64,000 bases of DNA from Butyrivibrio fibrisolvens (GCF_037113525.1 NZ_CP146963.1:4588001-4652000); one strand, 5' to 3'. Shown: positions 8,515 through 17,417, counted from the first letter of the stretch. Program-made: numbers and translations. Notes: a model not told the origin generated them from the letters alone.

Positions 8515-10011
8515 ATGTTTTCTGATTTTTATGATCATAGAAAAAAGATTAAGTATAAAAAGAATCCCCGAAAGCCTATAGCCCGTATATCTGCTGCAAT
8601 TGCTGCTGTTTTTGTGACATTATCATCTTTTTCTTCTACCTGTCAGGCAGCTCCCGACTATAAAGCTGAAATGGAACAGCGCAAAACTCTTGAGATACAG
8701 TCCAATAATACGGACGACTGGCCGGAAGGTCCTGCGATCGGAGCGCAGGCAGCGATACTTTTAGAAGCTAACACAGGCACGATCCTTTATGCAAAAAATA
8801 TTGATGAAGAGCTCTACCCTGCAAGTACCACCAAGATCCTGACCTGTCTTCTTGCAGCTGAGAATGCTGACATGAATGATACGGTAACCTTCTCTTATAA
8901 CGCTGTTCACTCTGTTCCAAGAGACGGTTCCAATATCGGTATTGATGCCGGTCAGTCCATGAGTCTTGAACAGTGCCTTTACGGAATCATGGTTGGATCT
9001 GCAAATGAATGTGCAAACGCTGTTGCTGAGCATGTTGCAGGCTCGCTTGATGACTTTGCGGATCTTATGAATAAGAGGGCCAAAGAGCTTGGGTGTACTC
9101 ATTCACATTTTGTAAATGCAAACGGCCTTTTTAGTGAAGATCATTATACAAGTGCCCATGACCTTGCACTTATCGCCTGTGCTTTTTTCTCAAATGAGCT
9201 TCTGTCAAGCATTGGTAATACTGCAAGATATCACTTTACCCCAACTGATACTCAGCCGGATGATTTTTATATAAACAATAAGCACAAGCTAATAAATGGA
9301 GAGATCTCCTATGATGGAATCTTAGGGGGCAAAACAGGTTATACTGCAGAAGCAAGAGAGACGCTTGTAACCTGCGCTTCCAGAAACGGTATGAAGCTTG
9401 TATGTGTTGTTCTTAAAGAAGAATCTCCATACCAGTTTACTGATACGACTACGCTTTTTGATTACGGTTTTAATAACTTCCAGATAGTAAATGTTTCTGA
9501 CAATGATAACTACTATATTCCCGAAGACACGAGCTTTTTTTTCTCAGAGAATGATATCTTCGGATACTCAGGCAATGTTATTGAATGGAACGATGATGAC
9601 AGTATCATCCTGCCGATCACAGCATCTATAAACGACTGTTCTTCTGAAGTCAGCAGCGATGTGTCAGGCCAGCCCAAGGGAACTATCGCGGTCGTTAACT
9701 ATTCATATAATGGTGTAAGCGTTGGGTCTGCAAGAGTCATGACCAGCAGCTCGCAGACTTCCTTCCAATTCTCGAACACAACGACTGATAAGGATACAGC
9801 CCTGAACCAGTCGATATACGTTAACGTTAAGCTCATAATAATCATCGTATCGGCCGTAGCAGGAAGCATTATCTTTATAACGAATCTTTCGGCTTTTATC
9901 AGTTCGCTTCATTATGCAGGCAATGATCCTAAAGAAAGAAGAAGATATAAGCGAAGGCAAAAGCTCCTGAAACAGCACAAGCTCACTTATAAAAAACCTA
10001 AGAAGAAATAA
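8515..10011 (+). CDS. D-alanyl-D-alanine carboxypeptidase (PBP5/DacF family)
   Basis: A protein of 498 aa that trims the terminal D-Ala from peptidoglycan stem peptides. The three active-site motifs are present: SxxK in PASTTK (serine near 104), SxN in GSANEC (near 163) and KTG in GGKTGYT (near 272). A hydrophobic segment near residues 24-45 (AAIAAVFVTL...) is a signal peptide or anchor. A second membrane helix near residues 443-465 (LIIIIVSAVAGSIIF) and a very basic tail make the C-terminus an integral anchor rather than the amphipathic helix of E. coli PBP5. It stands alone on the plus strand and ends at a terminator. Confidence 0.93.
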   Translation: MFSDFYDHRKKIKYKKNPRKPIARISAAIAAVFVTLSSFSSTCQAAPDYKAEMEQRKTLEIQSNNTDDWPEGPAIGAQAAILLEANTGTILYAKNIDEELYPASTTKILTCLLAAENADMNDTVTFSYNAVHSVPRDGSNIGIDAGQSMSLEQCLYGIMVGSANECANAVAEHVAGSLDDFADLMNKRAKELGCTHSHFVNANGLFSEDHYTSAHDLALIACAFFSNELLSSIGNTARYHFTPTDTQPDDFYINNKHKLINGEISYDGILGGKTGYTAEARETLVTCASRNGMKLVCVVLKEESPYQFTDTTTLFDYGFNNFQIVNVSDNDNYYIPEDTSFFFSENDIFGYSGNVIEWNDDDSIILPITASINDCSSEVSSDVSGQPKGTIAVVNYSYNGVSVGSARVMTSSSQTSFQFSNTTTDKDTALNQSIYVNVKLIIIIVSAVAGSIIFITNLSAFISSLHYAGNDPKERRRYKRRQKLLKQHKLTYKKPKKK

Positions 10012-10015
10012 AAAT

Positions 10016-10063
10016 AAGCCCGTATCGGATGTGTCAAAAATGAACATTCCGATATGGGCTTTT
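10016..10063 (+). terminator. Intrinsic terminator after the carboxypeptidase gene
   Basis: A 14-bp stem (10016-10029 with 10048-10061, one G-T wobble) is followed by TTTT. It starts 5 nt after the stop codon. It may also serve the converging exonuclease gene. Confidence 0.85.
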
Positions 10064-10127
10064 AATGTATCCATGTAATCCACTTTTATAATTTGATTTA
10101 TAATATTTCGGGCCTTATTTATGATAA

Positions 10128-11138
10128 TTACTGGTCTTTCGGATTATTATCTTTTTCCTTTGGAGTTTCTTTATTATTCTTTTTGAGCTCCTGGTTCTTC
10201 TTGACGCGCCTTGAATGAGCCTTGGCACGAAGCTGTTTCTGCCTTATATCCTGTACTCCGTCAGCATCGACGAACTTACTGGTCTTAACTGCATAGTATC
10301 CGCCGTCTTCAGCTTTTTTGACCCTGACCTTGGACTTCATGAAGCCGTGCTTAGGACACTGGGAAAGGGCGTAATAGTGCTTTCCATTAGGAGTAAACCA
10401 TCTTATCTTACGACGAAGATTCTTGTGGCACAGATAACATCTTGTGCTTATAACCTCAGGATCCTGAAGAAGCTCTTCCTTATCCGCAAATTCTCTTGAT
10501 ATGTACTTGGCATAATTGTCGAATACAATGTGGATCTCCTGGCGCTTATCCTTAGGTGTCACATAGTTATCAAAAGAAACATAGCGAAGGAACTTATCCG
10601 GGATCGCCTGGAAAATACTTGCTGTGTATCTTGCATCAGACAAGGCTCTGTGAAATGCCTGATCTTTACTAAGCTCTAAGAAATCTATTCCATATTCAAG
10701 TGATCTGCGTGATTTACCATCTTCAAAGGCAAGGGAAAAAAGCTTCTGCACATCCATGAATTCGATCGGACCGTCTGATAAAGGATCCAGATCATAGTAA
10801 TCCATATTGCGCTGAAGCTCGGGAAGATCAAGCGTTCCCCAGCTGCAGAATATAGGATCTTCTCCACACCATTCAAGAAAGTCTGCAATAACTGTAGTAA
10901 ATGGATCTGCATCCTTAAGATCATCCATGGTAAGGTGTATTATCTTGCCTGTGATCTGGTGCATGGTCTGATAAACCTGTGGATGTATAAGTCTTGAAAA
11001 AGTGCCTGTTTCCACGCGATCTTCATTAAGTCTGACCGCTCCGATCTCAACTATTTCGAAAGGAAGCTCTTTAAGTTCCTGCTCCCTGACGCTCTCACCC
11101 TGATTCCACTCAAGGTCAAAAACAATATAATTCGACAT
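10128..11138 (-). CDS. DEDDh-type 3'-5' exonuclease
   Basis: A protein of 336 aa with an N-terminal exonuclease domain of the DnaQ/KapD type (about residues 1-180). Motif ExoI is FDLEWN (with Asp and Glu); the Asp of ExoII is in WGTLDLPEL, and the ExoIII His/Asp pair is in FHRALSDARYT. The second half has CYLCHKN and a single CPKHG, a possible small zinc-binding module, and the last 60 residues are rich in Lys, Arg and Asn. The substrate is not known; RNA 3'-end trimming or DNA repair are both possible. GAGGA lies 8 nt before the ATG. Confidence 0.85.
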   Translation of the reverse strand: MSNYIVFDLEWNQGESVREQELKELPFEIVEIGAVRLNEDRVETGTFSRLIHPQVYQTMHQITGKIIHLTMDDLKDADPFTTVIADFLEWCGEDPIFCSWGTLDLPELQRNMDYYDLDPLSDGPIEFMDVQKLFSLAFEDGKSRRSLEYGIDFLELSKDQAFHRALSDARYTASIFQAIPDKFLRYVSFDNYVTPKDKRQEIHIVFDNYAKYISREFADKEELLQDPEVISTRCYLCHKNLRRKIRWFTPNGKHYYALSQCPKHGFMKSKVRVKKAEDGGYYAVKTSKFVDADGVQDIRQKQLRAKAHSRRVKKNQELKKNNKETPKEKDNNPKDQ

Positions 11139-11235
11139 ATTATATTTCCTCGTATTTAGCAGTTCTATTATACAGTGAATTCATGGCTTCTGACAAACGA
11201 GAAAATAGGGATTTTTTAGCTTTTTTTAAATCTTG

Positions 11236-11269
11236 TTGACATTTTGAATTGCATACAATATAATTGTAT
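11236..11269 (+). promoter_or_regulatory. Consensus promoter with overlapping OhrR/MarR-like operator
   Basis: TTGACA (11236-11241) and TATAAT (11259-11264) are separated by 17 nt, a perfect sigma-A consensus. The -10 box lies inside the palindrome ATACAAT-ATA-ATTGTAT (11253-11269), which resembles the TACAATT-type operator of the peroxide-sensing MarR regulator OhrR. A repressor bound there would block the promoter, so expression of the downstream peroxidase when peroxides inactivate the repressor is inferred. Confidence 0.75.
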
Positions 11270-11336
11270 TATGTTAAACGTAATTGGAAACAATTTATTG
11301 TGTTCACGTGCCATATAGCCGAGATAGGAGTGTGTA

Positions 11337-11879
11337 ATGGGATTTTATGATTACAGTGTACCTAATACAAAAGGTGAAGAAGTTTCTATGAAAGACTTTG
11401 AGGGAAAGGTTGTCATGGTTGTTAATACAGCAACCGGCTGCGGCTTCACACCTCAGTACGAAGATATTGAAAATATCTATGAAGAGTTTCATGACAAGGG
11501 ATTTGAAGTTGTAGACGTTCCCTGCAATCAGTTTGCTGGCCAGACTCCGGGAACAGATGAAGAGATCCATGAGTTCTGCACACTTAAGTACAATACTCAG
11601 TTCCCTCAGATGAAGAAATCTGATGTTAACGGTGAAAATCAGCTTCCTTTATTTGAATATCTTAAGAGCCAGAAAGGCTTCGAAGGATTCGGTAAAGGTG
11701 CTAAGGCTCTTGCTATGAGCGCTATGCTTAAGACAATCGACAAAGATTACAAAAATAACCCTAACATCAAATGGAACTTCACAAAGTTCATCATTGACCG
11801 TAAGGGCGAAGTTGTTGCAAGATTCGAGCCAACTGCTTCTATGAATGAAGTTAAGAAGTGCGTTGAATCTCTTATATAA
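11337..11879 (+). CDS. Glutathione peroxidase-like thiol peroxidase
   Basis: A protein of 180 aa of the BsaA/Gpx family that reduces peroxides. The peroxidatic residue is Cys35 in NTATGCGFTPQ, so it is a cysteine and not a selenocysteine enzyme. The conserved Gln (CNQF) and Trp (KWNFTKF) of the catalytic site are present. Such bacterial enzymes usually take electrons from thioredoxin rather than glutathione. TAGGAG lies 6 nt upstream of the ATG. It is a single-gene unit between a perfect promoter and a perfect terminator, as expected of a stress-induced gene. Confidence 0.93.
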   Translation: MGFYDYSVPNTKGEEVSMKDFEGKVVMVVNTATGCGFTPQYEDIENIYEEFHDKGFEVVDVPCNQFAGQTPGTDEEIHEFCTLKYNTQFPQMKKSDVNGENQLPLFEYLKSQKGFEGFGKGAKALAMSAMLKTIDKDYKNNPNIKWNFTKFIIDRKGEVVARFEPTASMNEVKKCVESLI

Positions 11880-11883
11880 CTCA

Positions 11884-11945
11884 AACTTCGCACTTATAAA
11901 ATCTTCAAGGTATTGGAAAGATTTTATAAGTGCGAAGTTTTTTAT
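11884..11945. terminator. Bidirectional intrinsic terminator
   Basis: Two perfect 22-nt arms (11884-11905 and 11918-11939) around a 12-nt loop, followed by a T run on the plus strand. It sits between the converging peroxidase and nitroreductase genes. Confidence 0.9.
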
Positions 11946-11958
11946 ACAAGTTGCAAAA

Positions 11959-12489
11959 TCAAAGAACTGTAACCTGCTTATCTCTTTCAAATGTATGAGG
12001 CTCTTTAGTAACAGCCTTATGTCCAACAGCAAGAGCAATCTCAAATTCATAGTTTTCAGGAAGAGCTAACTTCTCAGAAAAATATGCTTTCTTTTCACCA
12101 TGAAGTGCATCGTATATGCATCCAAGGATTACATTACCAAGTCCAAGCTCTGTTGCTGCAAGTGCCATGTTCTGTACAGCGATTCCTGCATCAACCTGGC
12201 TCCATTTAAAACCAGCTTCAGCGCTAAGGATGATAACTGTTGGAGCTTCATAGTAAAAATTGTGCTCTAACTTATCGAGATTTCTAAGCCTATTTTTCTC
12301 AGCTTCGATCTCTGCAAGTACAGGATTATCTCCGTTTAAAACTGTAAAATGAATCTCCTGCTTGTTCATACCTGTTGGTGCAGACAGCCCAGCTTCTATG
12401 ATCTTATCAAGCTCTTCTGCTGTAAGCTTTTCATCTGTGTAGCCTCTTGTTGAACTACGCTCTTTGATAATGTCTAATACCTGTCCCAT
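11959..12489 (-). CDS. Nitroreductase family protein
   Basis: A flavin-dependent oxidoreductase of 176 aa. The FMN-binding start RSSTRGYTDEKL and SAPTGMNKQ, the central GIAVQNMALAATELGLG helix and the LAVGHKAV end are typical. The natural substrate cannot be read from sequence. The ATG at 12489 is used rather than 12504, because GGGAGGAA lies 7 nt before it. It may be cotranscribed with the barstar-Nudix gene (27-nt gap). Confidence 0.9.
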   Translation of the reverse strand: MGQVLDIIKERSSTRGYTDEKLTAEELDKIIEAGLSAPTGMNKQEIHFTVLNGDNPVLAEIEAEKNRLRNLDKLEHNFYYEAPTVIILSAEAGFKWSQVDAGIAVQNMALAATELGLGNVILGCIYDALHGEKKAYFSEKLALPENYEFEIALAVGHKAVTKEPHTFERDKQVTVL

Positions 12490-12516
12490 TGTTATTCCTC
12501 CCATGATGTATATTAT

Positions 12517-13500
12517 TTATTCTTCCGTCCACATATCAGAAACAAAATACATTAATGCTATACATGTATATACGCTATAGAATATGCCGTTATTATCAAC
12601 ACCTTGCTTTAATATCTTTTTAGCTTCTTCTTTGGTTAATATTTCAAAGCCGTCAAAAAGCTCCGAACCTTCTGCGCCTTCCTGTGATAACTGATCTTTA
12701 ATATCAGATCTTATAACAACAGAAACCAGTGCATTACTTTCATCTGTCATACCGGGAGTACTGAAGACAAGCGGATTTACAGTCTTTATCACATCCTTAT
12801 CAGAAAGAGCAATGCCTGTTTCTTCCTTGATCTCTCTTACTGCTGCCTTCTCGCAGGGACTAAGCTCTTTTCCCCCAAGAGTCTCTTTACTATCTGCATC
12901 ATTTGCATCAATAAGTCCTGCCGGAACGCTAAGTAAAAACTGCCCTGTAGGATATCTGTATTCATTAGACAAAAGAAGCCTTGGCTCATCATACATTTCA
13001 TTATCTACGATAACAAAACAGCTGACTGCATCAGGGATCATCTCCTTAAACTCTTTTGATGATTTAGTGTACACCAGCTTGTCAGGAGATCTCCTGCTTG
13101 CATTTAGATAGTGCCTACCCTTTTTGTATTCATAATCATACAGGCTAATATATTTTGAAATGTACTTACCGCTAATAATACTAAGGTTTATATCAGGATT
13201 AAGATCTGCAGCATCCTCGAATACTTTTCTGATCTTATCGATATAGCTCTCTCCTTTTTTAGGTACACTTGAATCTGAGCCTATATTGTCAGTTGCGCAA
13301 CCTTTAATGCTGTCAGGATTTTCTCTGCAATCAACAATATTAATATTACACTCGCCCATCTCGGTAAGCGCATCATAAAGTGCATCCAGATTAGTTCCGC
13401 AATAGTTCGGAAGATGAAGCTTTTCTTTAAGAAGATCATAGATCTCTTCTTTTTCAAGACCCCCGAGCTCGCTTAAATTGATCGTATATATTTTTTCCAT
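12517..13500 (-). CDS. Barstar-Nudix fusion protein
   Basis: A 327-aa protein with two domains. Residues 1 to about 110 match barstar, the intracellular inhibitor of barnase: LPNYCGTNLDALYDALT aligns with the barstar LPEYYGENLDALWDCLT, so the barnase-contact residues Tyr29, Asp35 and Asp39 correspond to Tyr33, Asp39 and Asp43. Residues about 135-320 form a Nudix (ADP-sugar pyrophosphatase-like) domain with REIKEETGI near 221-229; the first half of the Nudix box is stretched by an insertion. The start at 13500 follows AAGAGGA by 5 nt. The gene for a barnase-type lipoprotein ends 40 nt upstream, so the pair is nuclease plus immunity protein. The role of the Nudix domain is unknown. Confidence 0.85.
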   Translation of the reverse strand: MEKIYTINLSELGGLEKEEIYDLLKEKLHLPNYCGTNLDALYDALTEMGECNINIVDCRENPDSIKGCATDNIGSDSSVPKKGESYIDKIRKVFEDAADLNPDINLSIISGKYISKYISLYDYEYKKGRHYLNASRRSPDKLVYTKSSKEFKEMIPDAVSCFVIVDNEMYDEPRLLLSNEYRYPTGQFLLSVPAGLIDANDADSKETLGGKELSPCEKAAVREIKEETGIALSDKDVIKTVNPLVFSTPGMTDESNALVSVVIRSDIKDQLSQEGAEGSELFDGFEILTKEEAKKILKQGVDNNGIFYSVYTCIALMYFVSDMWTEE

Positions 13501-13540
13501 ATATATCCTCTTTTTAATATCCATGGTGAAGTTCCGGATT

Positions 13541-14185
13541 TTAATCTCCAAAGACTTCGCCATATTCAATCTCGCCGTCAGTTACGATAATCTCTGTAAA
13601 CGATTCATAATGATCCTCAGTATAATAGTACTGTCCGTCATCAGAAAAAACAAGCCTGCAAGCTCCCCTTGAATCCTTACCATTAGTATCTATATCGCAC
13701 TCCGTGTAGTTATTATCAGGAAGAATCCCCTCCCTGTTACCAAACTTATCTCCGCCGATCGCAGCTCCCTCTTTATAATCCTCAACAGAGCCGCCTTCCC
13801 AACCCAGGGCCTTGGCTTCTGATTTTGTAATAAAATTTGAAGGAAGCTTATCATAAGTTTCAAGATAAATAACGACACTTTCTACATCGTAGTAGTAGCC
13901 ATCTTCATCAAGAGCATCTATCTCATCTGCAGAAGTGACGTTCTCCTCTTCGCCTGTTTTATCAACATCACCCGATGTACCATCATCCGAAACTTCTTTT
14001 AAAGATACACCCTCTGAAGCTGCATCACCATCAAGCTCTACAAGCCCCGATTCCATCTCGACTTCAAAGACTATACTCTTACTAAGCTCTGCATTATCCG
14101 GGTTGCCATTCTTAAATAATGAACATCCTGTAAGCGCCACTACTAGGACAAGTACGGATACTATAAGTTTCATTGTTCTTTTCAT
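13541..14185 (-). CDS. Barnase-family ribonuclease lipoprotein
   Basis: A 214-aa protein with a lipoprotein signal (lipobox LTGC, lipidated Cys21), an acidic linker (about residues 30-95) and a C-terminal barnase domain (about 98-205). Barnase catalytic residues Lys27, Glu73, Arg83, Arg87 and His102 correspond to Lys121 (ITKSEA), Glu162 (TECDI), Arg173, Arg177 and His192 (EDHYESF). WEGG, IGGDKFGNREG and DHYESFT match the barnase core closely. It should cut RNA outside the cell while tethered to the membrane. The ATG at 14185 is preceded by AGGAG 10 nt upstream. The barstar-type gene follows directly. It might be a scavenging enzyme or an antagonism toxin. Confidence 0.88.
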   Translation of the reverse strand: MKRTMKLIVSVLVLVVALTGCSLFKNGNPDNAELSKSIVFEVEMESGLVELDGDAASEGVSLKEVSDDGTSGDVDKTGEEENVTSADEIDALDEDGYYYDVESVVIYLETYDKLPSNFITKSEAKALGWEGGSVEDYKEGAAIGGDKFGNREGILPDNNYTECDIDTNGKDSRGACRLVFSDDGQYYYTEDHYESFTEIIVTDGEIEYGEVFGD

Positions 14186-14323
14186 TTTATCATTTCTCCT
14201 ATGCCAATATCTTTCAGCACAAACTTCCCATATACAAAACAATCTTCATGAATAATTGTCAATCTGATAGCACAAGCCTCTCGTCATCATTTACTCTTTC
14301 TTAGCCTGCGTAAGTGTAGATTT

Positions 14324-14515
14324 CAGGAGGCGGATTTAGGGCTTTGGCAAATAAAGTCATATGCCGATTTTAAAAATAATATTCGGGTTTTCTTAGTGTC
14401 TTAGGAGCTGAAGTACTGCGTGTTCACGAAAGCGGATAAGACACTTAGAAAACCCAATATTATTTTTACATGAGGCTTATGACTTTATTTGCCAAAGCCC
14501 TGAATCCGCCTCCTG
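14324..14515. repeat. Long-hairpin element, family A copy 1
   Basis: About 192 nt, almost wholly self-complementary. Outer arm CAGGAGGCGGATTTAGGGC pairs with GCCCTGAATCCGCCTCCTG, then AATAAAGTCATA with its partner, then a T/A-rich section, then AAGTGTCTTA-type arms. The asymmetric core of about 49 nt runs from GTGTCTTAGGAGC to GCGGATAAGACAC and includes the mini-hairpin CGTGTTCACG. The core and inner arm recur at 30878-31050 and 47853-48017, while the outer arms are unrelated in sequence between copies yet still pair. It lies between the barnase start region and the sbcC stop. Confidence 0.88.
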
Positions 14516-14525
14516 CGACACCCCC

Positions 14526-17417
14526 TTACTCCGCTCTGCACTCAATGAAACTTCCAAGTCCCTGCGTGCCAGTCACTATCAGCTGATTATCGATCCTCTC
14601 CTTGAGCTCATTTACGTGCGAGATGATTCCCACAAGTCTGTTACCTTCAGACAGAGATGCCAGCGAACTGATCGCCTGATCCAAAGTTGCGTCATCCAAA
14701 GATCCGAATCCCTCATCCACAAACATTGTATCAAGCTGTATTCCACCCGCGCTCCTCTGTATCTCATCAGAAAGTCCAAGCGCAAGAGACAGTGATGCCA
14801 TAAAGGATTCACCGCCGGAAAGAGTTCTTACATTTCTTGTTCCGCCGTTATAATGATCGATCACATCAAGCTCAAGACCTGTCTGAGATTTAAGACTGTC
14901 TTCATCTCTTCTTACAAGCTCATAATGACCACCTGACATGGTCATAAATCTGACATTGGCCCTTACAATGATCCTGTCAAAAAAGCTTCTTTGAATATAA
15001 GTTTCAAGCATGATCTTAGCCTTACCGCTAAGATTTCCATTCGCCGTCTGGGATATGATCTTCTTTATGGAAAGCTCATGCTCAAGCTTTGCAAGCTCAT
15101 TCCCTGACGATACGAGCTTATTTCTAAGTTCTTTGTTATCCTCTATCCTGTTTTTAACTGCGGAAAGAGCTTTATTATTTTCAATATACTTATTGTTTAC
15201 TTCTTTTTTCTTTTCTTCAAGGTCGGATAGATCTTCTGATTTACCTTTTGAAAGGTTCTTAGAAAGAGCCGCAATTCTTCCTTCAAGATCCTGGATCTTC
15301 TTTTCTGCATTTCGCATAGAAGTATCAGAATCTTTGTAGGCTTTATCTATTCCTTTTTTCTCAAGTTCAAGTGCTACTACCTGATCCTGAGCTTCTTTTT
15401 TAGTAGAAAATGCGAGGCCTTCTTTCAGCTCTTTTTCTTTTTCTGCAAAGCCCTTAAGCCTTGTTTCAATTTCCTTAAGCATAACTGCATTTTCATTTTG
15501 CTTTTCAGAAATCGACTTGATCTTCTTTTCAAGTTCAGGAACTTCTTTAGAAAGGCTGTCAGCAAGCTCTGCTTCTTTCTTAAGTTCTGCGATTTTTGTA
15601 TTCAGATCTTTGAGAGCTTTTTTAAGTTCTTCGAATTCAGCATTAAAGCTTTCAATAAGATCTTCCGGGAATTCACGTTTTTCTTTGTATGAAGATATAC
15701 TATCAGTATCTCTTAAAATTCTTTCGATAACGCTGAGGTTTTCACCACATGCGCTTTCTACTTGCAGTGAATCATTCTGAGTCTGCTGCTCTTCATTATC
15801 TTCAAAAGATATATATGCTTTTATGTCTTCAATGATACTGTCAAAAAGCTTATCAACTTCAGCCTTCTTTGCTGAAGCTCGAGTGGCTGCTTTTTGCATG
15901 ACAGTTCTTTGTTTTTCTGCATCTTTTTTGGCTATATCGATATCCTTCTGCGTCGGAACTTCATCCTGTAAAATCGCAAGATGAGGGTGTGTCGTTGATC
16001 CGCATACAGGACATGGTTCTCCGTCAGATAAGTCCTGCGCAAGGATTCCCGCCTGAGCATCTAAAAAAAGACGGCTCTTAAGATCATATTTTTTCTGGTA
16101 TTCTTCAAACTTTTCAGCTTCTTTTTTGTAATCGTCCTGAAGATCTTTAAGCTCTTCTTTTTCTTCAGGGTATGTGTTACGAATAGCTACAACAATGTCC
16201 TGAACATTTTTACCTTTAAGTTTAACTTTGGCAAGATCTTCATCTGCTCTGACTTTCTTTGCAGAAACATCTGAAAGCTTTATTAAAAGAGCTTTCTTCT
16301 CAGAATGCTCTTTTTCAAGTTCTAAAATCTTTTTCTTATTATCCTCGATCTCTTTGGTATAAGCCTTGGCGTTCTTATTGCCACTTTCAATATTCTGCTG
16401 GATCTCAGAAAGCTTATCGTAAGCAGAAAGATTTTCTTTTAATGCAGAAATCTTTATAGCAAGAGGCTCACTTTTTTTGAAATCCTCTTTTGCCTTTTTA
16501 TAATTTTCTTTCGCTACTTCAAGTTCAGGCTTTGCTTCTTCAAGCATAGCCTTACTTTTATTTAATAGCTCTTCTGATTTTTGCCTCTCGGTTGCAATTC
16601 CGATCGCCTTGTTTAATTCCCCAAGCTCCTTTAAAAGGTCCGATTCATTTTTGGCAAAAACTTTTTTATCTTCCTTATCAGCTTCCTCGATCTCATCAAA
16701 CAAAGCTTCGATCTCATCAAGCTTTGAGCATTCAAGATATTTTTTCTTATCTTCCTGCTCCTCATTTCTTGTTTCAATCTGGTCTATGTATTCCTCGGCA
16801 ACAGCTGCCTTTATCTTATATTCGCTGTCAGCTTTATTAGCCTCTTTTTTCAAATTATCCTGGAGGCGCTGATATCTTCCTGTCATAAAGATCTGCCTGA
16901 AGATTTTGGATCTCTCCGCCGTATCAGACAAAAGAAGCTTCATAAAATCGCCCTGTGCTATCATAGCGATCTGGGTAAACTGATCCTTGGAAAGACCTAT
17001 TATCTTCTCGATCTCTTTTGTAACTTCACTTGTTTTAGTAACAGGCTCTCTTCCATCTGGGAAAAAAAGCTCCGCATCTGCCTTCTGGACTGTAGTACCA
17101 CCGCCGCGAAGAGCTGGTCTTTCGTACTCCGGATTTCTTTTGACCCTGTACTCTTTACCATGATAAGAAAAAACAAGTTCTACAAAAGTAGGCACACTGC
17201 CTTCCGAATACTTACAACGAAACATCTTGGGATCACGGCTGCTTCCGCTTGGTTCTCCGTAAAGTGCAAAGCAGATCGCATCAAAGATAGTTGTCTTGCC
17301 GGCACCGGTATCTCCTGTTATAAGATAAAGTCCCCTTTCCCCAAGCCTTGTAAAATCAATGATTGTCTTATCCTTGTAGGGACCAAAAGCTGAAATTGTC
17401 AGATTAAGTGGACGCAT
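14526..17417 (-). CDS. sbcC: Exonuclease SbcCD, ATPase subunit
   Basis: A 963-aa SMC/Rad50-like ATPase that works with SbcD to open hairpins and process DNA ends. Walker A (GDTGAGKTTIF) is near residues 35-45. Two long coiled-coil arms flank a zinc hook CPVC near residue 468 (GEPCPVCGSTTH). The ABC signature (LSGGESFMASLSLALGLSD) and Walker B (FVDEGFGSLD) are near the C-terminus. Length is normal. Its ATG overlaps the sbcD stop by one base, so the subunits are translationally coupled. SbcCD cleaves hairpins formed by long palindromes; several such palindromes occur in this window. Confidence 0.96.
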   Translation of the reverse strand: MRPLNLTISAFGPYKDKTIIDFTRLGERGLYLITGDTGAGKTTIFDAICFALYGEPSGSSRDPKMFRCKYSEGSVPTFVELVFSYHGKEYRVKRNPEYERPALRGGGTTVQKADAELFFPDGREPVTKTSEVTKEIEKIIGLSKDQFTQIAMIAQGDFMKLLLSDTAERSKIFRQIFMTGRYQRLQDNLKKEANKADSEYKIKAAVAEEYIDQIETRNEEQEDKKKYLECSKLDEIEALFDEIEEADKEDKKVFAKNESDLLKELGELNKAIGIATERQKSEELLNKSKAMLEEAKPELEVAKENYKKAKEDFKKSEPLAIKISALKENLSAYDKLSEIQQNIESGNKNAKAYTKEIEDNKKKILELEKEHSEKKALLIKLSDVSAKKVRADEDLAKVKLKGKNVQDIVVAIRNTYPEEKEELKDLQDDYKKEAEKFEEYQKKYDLKSRLFLDAQAGILAQDLSDGEPCPVCGSTTHPHLAILQDEVPTQKDIDIAKKDAEKQRTVMQKAATRASAKKAEVDKLFDSIIEDIKAYISFEDNEEQQTQNDSLQVESACGENLSVIERILRDTDSISSYKEKREFPEDLIESFNAEFEELKKALKDLNTKIAELKKEAELADSLSKEVPELEKKIKSISEKQNENAVMLKEIETRLKGFAEKEKELKEGLAFSTKKEAQDQVVALELEKKGIDKAYKDSDTSMRNAEKKIQDLEGRIAALSKNLSKGKSEDLSDLEEKKKEVNNKYIENNKALSAVKNRIEDNKELRNKLVSSGNELAKLEHELSIKKIISQTANGNLSGKAKIMLETYIQRSFFDRIIVRANVRFMTMSGGHYELVRRDEDSLKSQTGLELDVIDHYNGGTRNVRTLSGGESFMASLSLALGLSDEIQRSAGGIQLDTMFVDEGFGSLDDATLDQAISSLASLSEGNRLVGIISHVNELKERIDNQLIVTGTQGLGSFIECRAE

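Noticed and set aside
14324..14515. Long palindromes explained as plain intrinsic terminators
   Set aside because: They are 165-218 nt with shared asymmetric cores, lack terminal T runs, and one splits the fab operon. Ordinary terminators in this window are 25-60 nt.
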